Source: Ypsolopha sequella
Lineage: Eukaryota; Arthropoda; Insecta; Lepidoptera; Ypsolophidae
Assembly: GCA_934047225.1 (NCBI GenBank)
Contig: OW204004.1
Coordinates: 4,530,401-4,594,400, forward strand
Length of the DNA stretch: 64,000 bases
Direction: 5' to 3'
The notes beneath the pieces are model-generated. The model worked only from the letters and a program-made list of their open reading frames with translations, was not told the origin of the DNA and made no database searches. The translations under genes were made by a program, and so were the position numbers. Shown here in pieces: positions 10,894 to 22,522 of the stretch. Within the stretch, counting starts at the first letter, position 1, and each line of letters opens with the position of its first letter.

Positions 10894-10961
10894 GAGTCAC
10901 CGTAAACGCGGCGCTGTTTACGACACAATCGTACTGAACGAACGATCGAGCGAGACTTGAG
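10894..10961 (-). other. LINE-1 5' leader
   Basis: Short GC-richer stretch upstream of ORF1, with AGTCTCGCTCGATCG near the probable LINE 5' end. The BEL-1 target duplication follows directly. Confidence 0.5.
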
Positions 10962-10966
10962 CCTTG

Positions 10967-11166
10967 TGTTTGATACCGTAGGTTTTTAATGAAAACTGCT
11001 TCGTCTTATGGTTTTAAAATATAATAACAACCAAACTGATAAATTACAAGCGTAGCGTGTCTCGCAGCCATAGGGGTAGAAAAAATAATGACGTCATATC
11101 ATATTAAAAAAAACATTAAAAGTAAAAAGTGCAGCATCCGGTGTTGCTAGTGTCTACATCTAAACA
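10967..11166 (-). repeat. BEL-1 3' LTR
   Basis: 200 bp, TGTTTGATACC to CATCTAAACA, no difference seen from the copy at 24,900-25,099. Flanked on the left by CCTTG. Confidence 0.95.
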
Positions 11167-11211
11167 TGCCCGCCAGCGTTGAAAGAGCATCTTTCAACAG
11201 GTAAATGGTCT

Positions 11212-14200
11212 TCATAAGTTAGAAGGTAGTGGACAGATCTTGCTGAAGTTGCGCCTGACGACTCCGCTTGACGTTCTGATGTCAGCAACTCGACATATAC
11301 CGTCCGTTCCAGGAATGACTGACTCTACTCTACCGAGTTTCCATTTCATAGGTGGTAAATTCGAGTCCTTGATCAAGACCATCGTATCCTTCTGTAGCTC
11401 GCCTTCGGATTTCTTCCACTTGTATCTAATCTGCAACTCTGATACATATTCTTTGTACCATCGGGTCCAAAAGTGCTGTCTTAGTTGCTCGATCCTTTGG
11501 TAGCGATTGAGTTTGCTCGTAGCTTCATCGATGACTACTGGAGTAGGAAGAGCTGTGAGTGATCGTCCGACAAGGAAATGACCAGGTGTAAGGGGTAGAA
11601 AATCATTTGGATCAGATGAAAGGGGAGTTAGTGGGCGAGAATTTAAAATAGCCTCAATTTGACACAAAGCAGTATAAATTTCTTCAAAAGTTAAGTGGCA
11701 ATTGGCAAGAATTCTTATTAAATGGTGCTTTGTGGATTTAACACCCGATTCCATTAAACCTTGAAAATGTGGCGAATATGGGGGGACAAAATGTACATTT
11801 ATGTTTTCAGTTGCCGCTTGTTCAGATAACTGAACCGAATATTGTTTTAAAAAATGTTTTAAATCATTAGCAAATCCAACAAACTGCGTCCCATTGTCAC
11901 AGTATAAGTGAGCCGGTAATGATCTGCGCGCTACAAACCGACGGAAAACCGACATGAAGCCATCTGTAGACAGATCACTAACTAATTCTAAATGAATAGC
12001 CTTGGTGGCAAAACACACAAAGACCGCAATGTAAACCTTGATAAGTTGACAACCTCGTCCTTTTTTTGAAGCAGCCATTACAGGCCCCGCGTAGTCAATT
12101 CCAGAGACGTGAAATGGGTGCTCAGCAGTCAGCCTATGTTTCGGTAAGTTACCCATGATTGGAGTGACAGTAGCTCCGTGCATCCGTGTACATATCACAC
12201 AATTACGGTAAATAAGTTTTGCCAAATTTCGTCCACAAATAGGCCAGAATGCTTGTCGCACAGAAGCTAACATAGCTTGAGGACCGGCATGCAACAAACG
12301 AAGATGTTCTCTTCTAAATAGTAACTTTGTTAAGGTGTGTTTTGCATCTAAAATAATTGGATGTTTTTTGTCGTAATCAAATGTTGAATTGTGTAGCCTA
12401 CCTCCAACTCTCATGACTCCCTCACTGTCGATAAAGGGGTTCAGTGTTGTTAAACGATCTTTCAATGGAAGGCAGCCTCGTCTTACTAGCTCATATGACT
12501 GAAAGCTTTCTATTTGAGACAACTTACACAGTAATCTAGAAGCTTTGTCTAATTCAGCTGTAGAGAGATGGCTTTTATTATGAACATTTGAACTAGGAAG
12601 CTTAAAAACTTCAGCTTTTGGATTCGAAGTGGACTGTAGTTTAAGATAGTTGTTTATAAAACGCAAAATGTATGCAGTGAATCGTTGTAGAAAGTTAAAA
12701 TTTGAGTATCGCTGCATATTAATGGCAAACATAGAGCCAGGTGGCGCTGATGGCGCTTCGTCAACAGTAGTAGTCATTACTACTTCAGATTGAACTTCTG
12801 TTGAGTCCTGCGACTCACTTATGTTCTTTGGCCAAGTATCAGATGAGTGCCTTAAGTATTCAGGACCAGACCACCACATGTCTGTTTCTACAATAGTTGA
12901 CGCGTCTAACCCACGTGAAACGTAATCAGCCGGGTTGCATTTGGTTGGAACATGTCGCCAAGTAGAGTCACCGGTGATTTCGAGAATATCTGAAACACGA
13001 TTTTTCACGAAAGGTTTTAATTGACTAGGCAACATTTTAAGCCAACCAAGCACGACGGTTGAATCTGTCCAGAACACGCATTTTGTGACCGGTAATCGAA
13101 GGGCACTTTGAGCCTTTTGATACAACTGGGCCCCGACCAAGGCCCCGCACAGCTCAAGTTTTGGAATCGTAACGGGCTTGATTGGTGCAACTCGACTTTT
13201 TGCCAATAACAACCTGACGCATGTCTCTTCATAATTTGTAGTCTTCACGTACAGACATGCACCGTAGCTAGTAAAACTAGCGTCTGTGAATACATGAAGC
13301 TCAACGTTTTTGAAATTTGTGACCGTAACCTGCCTTGGAATCTCGAGATTATTCAGAGAAGGTAAACAACGAATAATTTCTTTCCATTGTTTTTCTATAA
13401 TTGATGGAATTTCATCATCCCAGGAAACTTTACAAAGCCACAACTTTTGTAATAATATTTTTGCCTGAACTACACACGGTGCTAATAGTCCCAATGGGTC
13501 AAATAACTTACCTATAGTAGATAGTATGAGTCGCTTTGTTACGACACGAGCTTTTAATGCCTCATCTAGGTCAAATGAGAAATAAAGATTGTCTGACTTA
13601 CAGCGCCAACCCAGACCTAGGGTCTTAGAATCGTCCAAACCACCCAAGTTGAGGTCTTCAGTCTCGCTGTGGACACCGCTAAGCAGACTCGGCTGATTTG
13701 ATCGCCACTTTCGAAGATTCATCCCGGCGCTTTTTAAGATGTCGCTAACTCCTGAAATTACGCAGAAAGCAGATGCTTCATCAAAACAGCCCGAGATAAA
13801 ATCATCAACATAGAAGTCGTGTGCGATTACTTCAGCTAACTCAGATTGGGACTGCAACTCGGACTTTTCACAATCGAGGGCCAATTGCTTAAGACACCTG
13901 ATTGCTAGAAAAGGTGCACTCGCGGTCCCATAAGTAACAGTATTTAACTCGTAAATATGTAGAGGTTGAGAAGGGTCACTCCGCCAGATTATCTTTTGCA
14001 AGTGCCTGTCATCAGGGTGTACAACTACTCGTCTATATTGCTTTTCTACATCAGCAGTAAACACAAATGTGTACTGACGAAAACGAAGCAAAATAGACAC
14101 TAGATCATCTTGGATTGTTGGCCCTACCATGAGTAATTGGTTCAAAGAAATACCTGAACTGCTGGAGCTACTGGCATTGAACACAATCCTCAGTTTGGTG

Positions 14201-15968
14201 GTGAGGCTGTTCATCCTGAGCACTCCGTGATGAGGAAGAAAATAACCCTGTAAAGATTTGTTACTAACCCTAGACATATCACCTAATGACTCATATTCTT
14301 CCATAAAATTTATGTACATAGTCTTTAAGGTTGTATTTTGTTGTAACTTACGCTCCATTGAGAGAAAACATTGTTTTGCTCGTTCGTATGAGTCACCTAA
14401 TACATCCTCAGAACGTTTTAATGGAAGTTTGACACAAAATCTACCATTAGGTAACCGTGTTGTATTTTTTACAAAATGTTCCTCGCAAGCTTGTTCTTCC
14501 TTTGTGTAATAAGCTGAAGGTGGTTTAATTGTGGCCTCATCCAGTTGCCAAAATCTCGCGAGCTCATTGCGAACATCATCGTGAGCATTTGCGAAATTAC
14601 AACTAACTGGACTATTTTGTTGTTGGCCTAGACAATAACCTGATACTAGCCAGCCTAACTTGGTTTCATAAATGCTGGGTTTGTTCCGCCCCAGGTCTAT
14701 TTTGCCACTACCCAGTAAGTCCCAGAATACTTCAGCACCGAGTAATAGATCGATGGGCGCTGGTTGATAGAACTTAGGATCGGCTAAAACGACATCTACT
14801 GGAATGTTCAGAGAAGCTACATCAACTTCATGGCTTGGTAAGTAGCTAGAAATTGTTGGCATAACATAATAAGTTATTTCCAAATTGAAATTGCTATTTA
14901 ATGACGCTAATTTAGCCTTGCAAGTTTTTGTTAATTTCGAATTACGATTATTTATGCCTGAAACAGAACTCTGTACACTGTTTAATGGCAACTTAAGTTT
15001 TGCGCACAATGTTTCGCTCATAAAACATGCAGTGCTAGCATTATCTAACAAACAGCGAGCGGTATGAGCGACGTTATTGTTGTCGTAAACTCTGACGAGA
15101 GCGGTAGAGAGCAGCACCTGTCCACGACCTGCGTGCTGCGCTGATAACGCAACCTTAGTATCGGAGGTAGTCGCTGCTCCTTGCTCGCTCGTTTCATTAT
15201 TAACTGATGCTCGTTCTAAATGGATAAGCGTGTTGTGTCGCTTGTTGCATATTTTGCAGACACCCTTTTTGCAAAATCCATAATAATGACCTGGCTTTAA
15301 ACAGTTTCTGCATATTTTATATTTTGTTAATTCGTCAGCTCGCTCTTGATTTGTTAAAGCCAAGTACAACGAACAGTCAAACAGCCAGTGTTCACCCTTA
15401 CATTTAGGACAAATATGGGTTGTACTTACAGCACTCTTCCTTTCTGAATCTGTAGCCACGAATCCTTTCTCCTGTCCTCTCCTGTAAGCACCTTGTTTGG
15501 AACTGGCTCCTGTTACAGGGACGCTTGGAGAAGGCTGTGGCGCAGATCGTCGCTCCAAACAGCTGTGCTGCATTGTTTCCAGGACAACGGCACGTTGGCT
15601 GAGGAAGTTAAGGAAGCTCTCAAAAGTAACTGCTTGTAAGGTAGCTAAATGCTCCTCCCACTGACGACGGGTAAAACTATCAAGCTTTGATGAGCCTATG
15701 TGAATTAAAAGCGTATCCCAGTGATTTGTGGGCTCTTTTAATGATTCTAAAGCTCTTATGTTTTTGTTCAAATTGTCAACCAAGTTACGAATAGCAAAGG
15801 CAGATTCTTTGGCAATTGGCTGGATGCTAAATATTGCTGTGACATGATTGCTTACTAACAGCCTTTTGTTATTGTATCTGTCACAAATAAGCTTCCAAGC
15901 TATAGCATAATTGTCATTTGATATCTCCAAAGACTGGATAACCGAAGCTGCACTGCCCTCAAGCGAAG
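11212..15968 (-). CDS. BEL-1 gag-pol, C-terminal 90%
   Basis: About 1,585 codons. Domains in order: rest of Gag; CCHC-like knuckles (CPKC and CRNC clusters with CKIC); aspartic protease with an unusual LLDNAS active site; RT with TADVEKQYRRV and catalytic YVDD; RNase H (FTDASFTSYG); integrase with an HHCC zinc region and DDE residues in GIDYAGP, CDNGTQF and LMESGVK. The ORF is intact. The ATG at 15,928-15,930 is internal: the frame runs on upstream to the CACG duplication and continues in phase at 23,780. Products are the virus-like particle proteins and replication enzymes of a BEL/Pao element; no envelope gene is present. Confidence 0.93.
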
Positions 15969-15972
15969 CACG

Positions 15973-16197
15973 TGTTGGCCAAGGCGATTTATTACGGCGA
16001 CGTCAGCGCCCTCACAGCGGCGATTCGAGCAAAATAAAATGGCAACCCCACAGAAAAAGAGAGGGGATAGGGTGAAAATCCAAGATGGAGTAGAGGTAGG
16101 ATATATCATCGGAGGTGTCAATGGTTATCGGTGTAATTAGTGTTGTTTGCGTACAATGAATAAATAATTGATACGGAGAAAAGGTGTTATTTTAATA
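15973..16197 (+). repeat. Gypsy 5' LTR
   Basis: 225 bp, starts TGTTGGCCAAGG and ends ATTTTAATA, so it lacks the common terminal CA. A poly(A) signal AATAAA lies at 16,159-16,164. Confidence 0.93.
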
Positions 16198-17378
16198 TTT
16201 CAGAAGAGGAATCAACGTCCACAGTTGGTATGTACATTTTCTATTACTTTGTAATGGATACTAAGTATTTGCCATCCACTAAAGACGTCCATTACCCCAA
16301 GATCGGTCCTTTTGCTGGATGGTTACACACATTGTTGTACAAATGGATGTTTCTTTTGGGTTATCTAAAAATGTTAATGTGCAGTTTCATGCTCTCTTGT
16401 AACTATTACCGTTGATACGTAACCAGCCTGGGGCAAAATATCTAGGTTATATTTTCGTTTTGTGTACCAACCAAATTCATTCATTTTTATTATTTATTCT
16501 TTAACGGCTTTGAATATTAGTCCATTTAGCCCATTCTTCATTTTCTTTAAATTTTATTAAATGTCGTTGTTATATACTCATATAACCTCCATATAACAAT
16601 GGGTGGGTAAATATTTTTTCATGTGTACCATAGAGTAGCGAAAGCTGATTCGGGTGCGTTCCGTTTTGTTCGCACTATTATCGGAAGTGCTTCCGCTGCC
16701 GGCTCCGGTAGCGAATTGCCTCCGCTGCCGGCTCCGGTAGCGAAGTGCCTCCGCTGCCGGCTCCGGTAACGAAGTGCCTCCGCTGCCGGCTCCGGCAAAA
16801 TTATTTCTAATTTATACTTTGAATAATAATTATTTACACTTTAAATTACAATAATATTTACAGTCCAAGTCGGGCTCCATCATGGCATTTTTTTACAACA
16901 TTTGTTCCCGAATATAATGCTTACGTAATAAACGGGGGCGAAAAGCCGGTGTGTCAGACTTGGATTGCGAATTGCATTTCGCAGTTCATATTTGACAACA
17001 CCTCTGTCACCCCTTGGGGACTCACATTGTGACGATATTTATGTGATTTTACATAATGTCGTCGTTATTTTGTTTATTTTGTTTGTGTTGAATCTACAGA
17101 TTTTATTTATCATAAATCTCACACTTGAAATTTTATTACTATTCTTTGACTAATGATGTTGTTTACACATCCCTTACCTACCTCACCTTACCTATTTTCC
17201 ACACGAAACTATATTTTAAATAATTTAACATTTTGATTGAAAATGGGACCATCATGGCGTGTATCGATAAACGAAGACATTTAGCATCGATCACTTAAAT
17301 GTGACTAACAGTTATTTAGCTACCACACAAACCTAAGTTTATTGAAAACATAGAGTTGGGATAATTTAGTAGGTAACA
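16198..17378 (+). other. Gypsy 5' leader
   Basis: About 1.2 kb between the LTR and the gag ATG. AT-rich apart from a 29-bp GC-rich array at 16,692-16,798. Packaging and primer signals would be expected here; no TGG-starting primer site abuts the LTR. Confidence 0.6.
16692..16798 (+). repeat. 29-bp GC-rich tandem array in Gypsy leader
   Basis: Four copies (the last partial) of a 29-bp unit beginning TCCGCTGCCGGCTCCGGTAG, with a few substitutions between copies. Surrounded by AT-rich DNA. Confidence 0.9.
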
Positions 17379-20300
17379 ATGCCTAGCTCAGAACGCAGAG
17401 ACTATACTCCTCCGGTAGATGAAGAACGACGCCAAATGTTGCGTAGAAGAGTATCACGTTCTAAGTCACCCCTTGCCAAGAGGCGCCGCAGATCGAACAC
17501 ACCACGCGGACGGTCACACTCGCGATCACCATCGCAGGACCGCAAGAAGACACGTAGATACAGGCGACATCGATCCCGAACCTACAAAGGTCGATCTGGA
17601 CGTCGTCTGGGCAGGAGTAGATCACGAAGAAGCCATAAACGTAACCATAGAAATCGTAGCCGAAGCCATACAACTACGACCCGATCGTTGGAAACGGAAA
17701 GTACGGATGCTAATTATAGCGATAATAGCGCGGAAACTTCGCACAGTAGCCTGGAATCAAATTCTACTCATCAGTCAAGGTCTCGGATTAGACACAGACA
17801 TGAGTATCGTAAATCCCGTCGTAACAAATATCATCGTAGTGCAAGCAAGAGTAGTATATCTGTAATGCATAGATTTATCAATGCTATGAATAATCAAAAT
17901 CGAAATACATTCAGTGGTGCTCATGACGTGATCCCTAAGTTTGATCCAAGCCAAAAGGGTCAGACAACAAAGTCATGGTTGAAAAAGGTAAATGAGGCCG
18001 CAACTATATACAAATGGAGCGAAAAACAAATTATCTTCAACACCATGCCATCAAAGCTGTCAGGGCTAGCGCATCGATGGTATGAAGGGTTATCTACGAT
18101 TAATTTGACTTGGAAGGAATGGCAAAGAAAGCTCCTTCAAACCTTCCCGGATGATAGAAATTTTGCCGACAAGTTGACGGAGATGTTAGAGCGGAAAAGT
18201 ACTAGAGACGAAACACTTGAAGAATATTTTTATGATAAAGCTAAGTTAGTGAATCACTGTAATATTCGTGGTAAAGATGCCGTAGACTGTATCATTCATG
18301 GCATTTACGACCATAACATTAGACTTAATGCTCAGGCTGCAAACTTCAAGAATCCAAATAAACTTTTAAGATATCTGTGTAGTATTTCGGGCAAGAACTT
18401 TAAAGATTCTAGAAAAATTGGCGTTACTATGAAAACGCATAACATAACAACCAAAGTCATAGAAACAAAAAGGGACGCTCGCAATACTAACGCTCGATCA
18501 TTTCAATGTTACAACTGTTCTGAGTTTGGGCATAAAGTACCAAAATGCCCAAAAGAGTTGCAACGCTGTAAAAAATGCGATCTGTTGGGACATACAGCTG
18601 AGTTCTGTTATAAGCGTGATCAAAAGAACATTAAAACAAGAACTGAACCTGGAAATGCACCAAATACTACTACCAAAGTAAAACGAATTGTAGCAACTGA
18701 TGTCAAAACAGATATATACCACAAAACCATTCGAGTGAATGATGTTACCAAAACTGCATTCGTAGACTTCGGTAGTCAATGCTCAATAATAAAAAGAAGC
18801 ATTGCTTATGAGCTTAGGCTGCAAATTGAACATGATGATATGCCAATAATCAAAGGATTTGCTTTTGGAACTATGCAACCTATGGGAAGGGTGGCGATAG
18901 ATTTGACTTTGGACTTTATTAGAACAAAAGTTGAAGCTTATGTGGTACCAGATGAGTTTCTTAGCACGGACCTACTAATCGGTCAGGATGTTACTGAGGG
19001 ACCAGGTGTTATTGTCTACAAAACGCAGAAGTGCCTAATACTTTACTCAGATACACCCGAAATTAATAAGACTGAAATTGTTAATCTACAGGATACAATG
19101 CTCAAAAGTCTCGGTCACATTAAGGTACAGTGTGGTTCATGCTACACGGGACTTATTTATATACCCGGAAGTACATCATTAAAATGTGGCGAAGAGACTA
19201 TTACGTTGCCTGGAATATACTCTATTGTAGACGGCATCGGGACCATATCCATGATAAACTTATCAGGAGGAGACATCTTTCTGAAAGAGGGCAAGTTGCT
19301 GGCACTTGTATGCTTGCTCCTCAACCCGGAACTAACTTTCAAACGTCCAGCTGAATTTGAGGTAAAAAGAATGACTATTTCTAACGAAGACTATAAGATC
19401 GAGACTGAAAAATTAATAACCCTTGACATGCTTAAAATTGGATCAGACATAACAGACAGACAGACGGAGCAACTATTGGATTTAATAAATGAATATAGGG
19501 AATGTTTTGCACTGGACCTAAATGAGTTAGGTATTACAAATGTAACCGAGATGCATATTGAACTACAAGATTCGACACCAGTAGCATATAAACCATATCG
19601 TTTACCTCATACAGAAAGGCAGGTAGTTAGGGATTTAATAAACGAGCTCTTAGAGTCTAATATAATACAGGAATCCAACTCTTCGTATGCGAGTCCAATT
19701 GTTCTTGTTAAGAAGAAAACCAGCGAGTATCGATTATGTGTAGATTATCGAGCCTTGAACAGGAAAACTATTAAAGATTCTTATCCCATGCCGGTTATAG
19801 ACGATCAATTGGACAGGTTGAGTGGAAAAAAATATTTTACTAGTTTAGATTTAAAATCAGGCTATTATCAAATCCCCATGTCAGAAAGCTCAAGACATTT
19901 GACAGCATTTGTGACGCCCGATGGACACTATCAATACACGCGTATGCCTTTTGGCTTAGTCAATGCCCCTGCTGTCTTCCAGCATATGATAAATAAAGCG
20001 CTGGGGAAAGATAGGTACGAGTTAGCCATGCCATACATGGATGATATTTTATCACCTGCTACCACTATAGAAGAAGGCATAGAAAAGCTAAGGAGAATTT
20101 TTGACTCGTTACGTAAAGCAGGTCTTACTCTAAATATCGAAAAGTGTTACTTCTTTGAAAAATCCTTGAATTATTTAGGCTACGAAGTTTCTAGTGAAGG
20201 TTTGAGACCTGGGTCTAAAAAGATTGAAGCAGTAGCATCATTTCCTCGCCCTACAAACGTCCATCAAGTTCGGCAGTTCGTGGGTCTGGCCAGTTTCTTC

Positions 20301-20750
20301 CGACGATTTATCCCAAACTTTGCGAGCACGGCAAAACCATTGACCAGACTTACAAGGACTGACGTTATATGGAATTGGGGAGTGGAACAAGAGACAGCTT
20401 TTCAAGACCTGAAACAGCAACTAGTTAAGAGGCCGCTTCTAGCTTTGTACGATCCCAAATATATTACAGAAGTACATTGCGACGCTAGTAAACTAGGTGT
20501 AGGTGGTATTCTACTTCAGAAACCTGACAAAAAGTCCGCATTTAAACCAGTTGCATACTACAGCAAGCAGACCACCAAGGAAGAGGAATTTCTTCTTTCC
20601 TATGAATTAGAGACACTCGCTGTAGTATTGTCTTTAAAAAAGTTTAGGACGTACCTGGTTGGACTTCGTTTCACAGTGTGCACAGATTGCAATGCTTTAA
20701 GAACTACACTAACAAAAAGGGATTTAGTACCCCGCATAGCCAGATGGTGA
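17379..20750 (+). CDS. Gypsy gag-protease-RT-RNase H, ending at a premature TGA
   Basis: ATG at 17,379. Residues 1-155 are extremely Arg/Ser-rich (repeated RS, SRS and RRR), like an SR-protein domain. A retrotransposon capsid region follows (about 180-340), then two CCHC knuckles (CYNCSEFGH and CKKCDLLGH, about 377-410). The protease has DFGS instead of the usual DTG/DSG. RT includes YRLCVDYRALN, FTSLDLKSGYYQI and the YMDD box (about 885); RNase H starts at VHCDASKLG. The frame stops at TGA 20,748-20,750, just where the family continues into the RNase H/integrase connection, and the next codons remain in the same frame. The TGA is therefore probably a mutation of a sense codon or a readthrough site. 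Confidence 0.9.
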   Translation: MPSSERRDYTPPVDEERRQMLRRRVSRSKSPLAKRRRRSNTPRGRSHSRSPSQDRKKTRRYRRHRSRTYKGRSGRRLGRSRSRRSHKRNHRNRSRSHTTTTRSLETESTDANYSDNSAETSHSSLESNSTHQSRSRIRHRHEYRKSRRNKYHRSASKSSISVMHRFINAMNNQNRNTFSGAHDVIPKFDPSQKGQTTKSWLKKVNEAATIYKWSEKQIIFNTMPSKLSGLAHRWYEGLSTINLTWKEWQRKLLQTFPDDRNFADKLTEMLERKSTRDETLEEYFYDKAKLVNHCNIRGKDAVDCIIHGIYDHNIRLNAQAANFKNPNKLLRYLCSISGKNFKDSRKIGVTMKTHNITTKVIETKRDARNTNARSFQCYNCSEFGHKVPKCPKELQRCKKCDLLGHTAEFCYKRDQKNIKTRTEPGNAPNTTTKVKRIVATDVKTDIYHKTIRVNDVTKTAFVDFGSQCSIIKRSIAYELRLQIEHDDMPIIKGFAFGTMQPMGRVAIDLTLDFIRTKVEAYVVPDEFLSTDLLIGQDVTEGPGVIVYKTQKCLILYSDTPEINKTEIVNLQDTMLKSLGHIKVQCGSCYTGLIYIPGSTSLKCGEETITLPGIYSIVDGIGTISMINLSGGDIFLKEGKLLALVCLLLNPELTFKRPAEFEVKRMTISNEDYKIETEKLITLDMLKIGSDITDRQTEQLLDLINEYRECFALDLNELGITNVTEMHIELQDSTPVAYKPYRLPHTERQVVRDLINELLESNIIQESNSSYASPIVLVKKKTSEYRLCVDYRALNRKTIKDSYPMPVIDDQLDRLSGKKYFTSLDLKSGYYQIPMSESSRHLTAFVTPDGHYQYTRMPFGLVNAPAVFQHMINKALGKDRYELAMPYMDDILSPATTIEEGIEKLRRIFDSLRKAGLTLNIEKCYFFEKSLNYLGYEVSSEGLRPGSKKIEAVASFPRPTNVHQVRQFVGLASFFRRFIPNFASTAKPLTRLTRTDVIWNWGVEQETAFQDLKQQLVKRPLLALYDPKYITEVHCDASKLGVGGILLQKPDKKSAFKPVAYYSKQTTKEEEFLLSYELETLAVVLSLKKFRTYLVGLRFTVCTDCNALRTTLTKRDLVPRIARW

Positions 20751-22328
20751 CTTTTAATGCAGGAGTATGACTTTGTTATAGAATATCGACCTGGCGACAA
20801 CGACTTTGTTATAGAATATCGACCTGGCGACAACATGCGTCATGCCGACGCCTTGAGCCGCAATCCCGTTCAGACATTAGAAGATAATGATATATCAGAT
20901 TTACGAGAATTTGAAATCCTTAACATAAGTACAACATTCGAATGGTTATAAATTGTCCAAATGACGGATCCTAGATTAAAACTAGTTAAAGCAATTTTGA
21001 ATAGCGGTACTAAGGAAGTCAAAGACATAATTGACAATTATGTAATTAAAGAGGACAAAATATATAGGCGAGTAGGTGAGCAGTTGAAATGGGTTGTCCC
21101 AATGGGAGGAAGGTGGCGCATATGTCAATTGTGCCATGACGAGGCAGGGCACTTTTCAGTTGATAAAACTTTGAATAAGATAAAACAAGATTACTGGTTC
21201 CCAAAAATGAATAGGTTTGTTCAAAAATATGTTGCATCGTGTCTCAATTGCGCATATAACAAAACAGCTACTACGAAACGTAGTGGCTATTTACACCCTA
21301 TCCCTAAAGGGAACATTCCATTCAACACGCTGCACATGGACCATCTGGGTCCATTCATAAGGAGTAAAACTGGTAATTGTTACATACTTGATATCATTGA
21401 TGGGTTTAGCAAATTTATTTTCATAAAAGCTGTTAAAAATGTGAAAAGCAAAACAACGATTAACGTACTGAAGGATATTTTTAATGTAATAGGTGTACCA
21501 AAGGTAATTATTTCGGATAGGGGTACTAGTTTTACATCCACTATGTTTAAACAATTTGTGGATTCGATTGGAACAAAACATGTCCTAAACGCGGTAGCTA
21601 CCCCACGTGCCAACGGACAAATAGAGAGGTATAATCGAACTATTTTAGAATCGTTGGCCGCGTCTAATCATGCTAGGGATGAGCGCGAATGGGACACGCA
21701 CATCGGCAAAGTTCAATGGAGCCTCAATAATACTATAAATAAAAGCACCGGGAAAAGTCCATCTGAAATAGTTTTTGGTCACAGGACTGTAGGTCTTAGC
21801 GAGGGTCCAGTCTTAAATGCACTAGAAAAGTTAAGCGACGTGACAATCGAACCCGCAGATAGGGACGGAAACACTGTGGGTGAGGCAAAACGTTGTGACA
21901 ATTCAGAAATTCAAATTAATGACAATGATAGGGACTCTTCGAGTCAGTTGGATGTTACAAGGAAAGAAATTCGAAAGCAGTCGGATGAGACCATAAAAAC
22001 TAATCAAAGGTTGATGAAGCAGCGTTACGACAGTAATAAGGCTCCGACAACATTTTTCAGTTTAGGTGACTTGGTCATGATACCCAATCACCAGCCGTCC
22101 AAGGGGAAGAGCACGAAACTATGTCCGAAATTTCGGGGACCATTTAAAGTAACGGCGGTTCTAAAACATGATAGATACGAGGTTTCAAGTATAAAAGGAC
22201 ACTCCAAAAGAAAATATACAAGCGTCTATCCTGCGGATCAATTAAAACGCTGGATTACGTTCGCAACGATTACTGACAGTGACACCGAAAATGACTTTTC
22301 TTCCAATGACGAATATGTTAATGAATAA
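20751..22328 (+). pseudogene. Gypsy integrase region, separated by TGA and TAA stops
   Basis: Same frame as the upstream gag-pol. It begins with the tether carrying a duplicated 11-residue motif, reaches a second in-frame stop TAA at 20,949-20,951, then continues from 20,952 (first ATG 20,961) for about 455 residues. The integrase has a zinc-binding HHCC region (GHFSVDKTL to CLNC) and a DDE core: LHMDHLGPF, ISDRGTSF and GQIERYN. A basic C-terminal GPF/Y-like region (KFRGPFKV) follows, then an acidic tail. Two stops mean no full polyprotein unless they are read through, although the LTRs look identical. Confidence 0.88.
20769..20834 (+). repeat. 33-bp in-frame tandem duplication in pol
   Basis: Two exact 33-bp copies (20,769-20,801 and 20,802-20,834), coding the 11-residue DFVIEYRPGDN twice. 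Homologous proteins have this tether motif once. Confidence 0.95.
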
Positions 22329-22522
22329 GACTGTACATAAATTCAATTTCTTCTTTTATCCTAGAATCCCCGTCCTTTTTGATTAATGTTCTAGATGTGC
22401 CAGAACAGAACCTACCTGTTGCCTCAACGCATGGTGAATGATGCTGATGATAAATAAACAATGTGTACGTATAAATGAAAATAAAGATAAGGCAGGCCGA
22501 AAGCGTAAGCGGATTAAAGCTC

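Larger units (their letters stand above)
1..10961 (-). mobile_element. LINE-1: non-LTR retrotransposon, two ORFs, split by nested insertions
   Basis: A minus-strand non-LTR retrotransposon. In its own 5' to 3' order: short 5' leader (10,961-10,894), ORF1 N-terminal part (10,893 to about 9,800), ORF1 C-terminal end (5,827-5,616), ORF2 endonuclease part (5,616-4,711), ORF2 reverse transcriptase part (1,899-163) and a 3' UTR reaching the window edge. LINE-2 interrupts ORF1 and a hAT element interrupts ORF2. ORF2 has an apurinic-type endonuclease followed by RT, as in CR1/L2/Jockey-like clades; the exact clade is uncertain. The joining of the ORF1 halves is inferred from the family-typical order of the two pieces and was not proven by alignment. 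Confidence 0.75.

Noticed and set aside
15900..16121. Minus-strand ORF also seen at 23,443-23,703
   Set aside because: Both copies lie in the Gypsy LTRs in antisense; the frame exists only because the LTR is repeated.
16692..16798. CRISPR-like array
   Set aside because: The 29-bp units are contiguous with no spacers and sit in a eukaryotic retrotransposon leader; plain tandem repeat.
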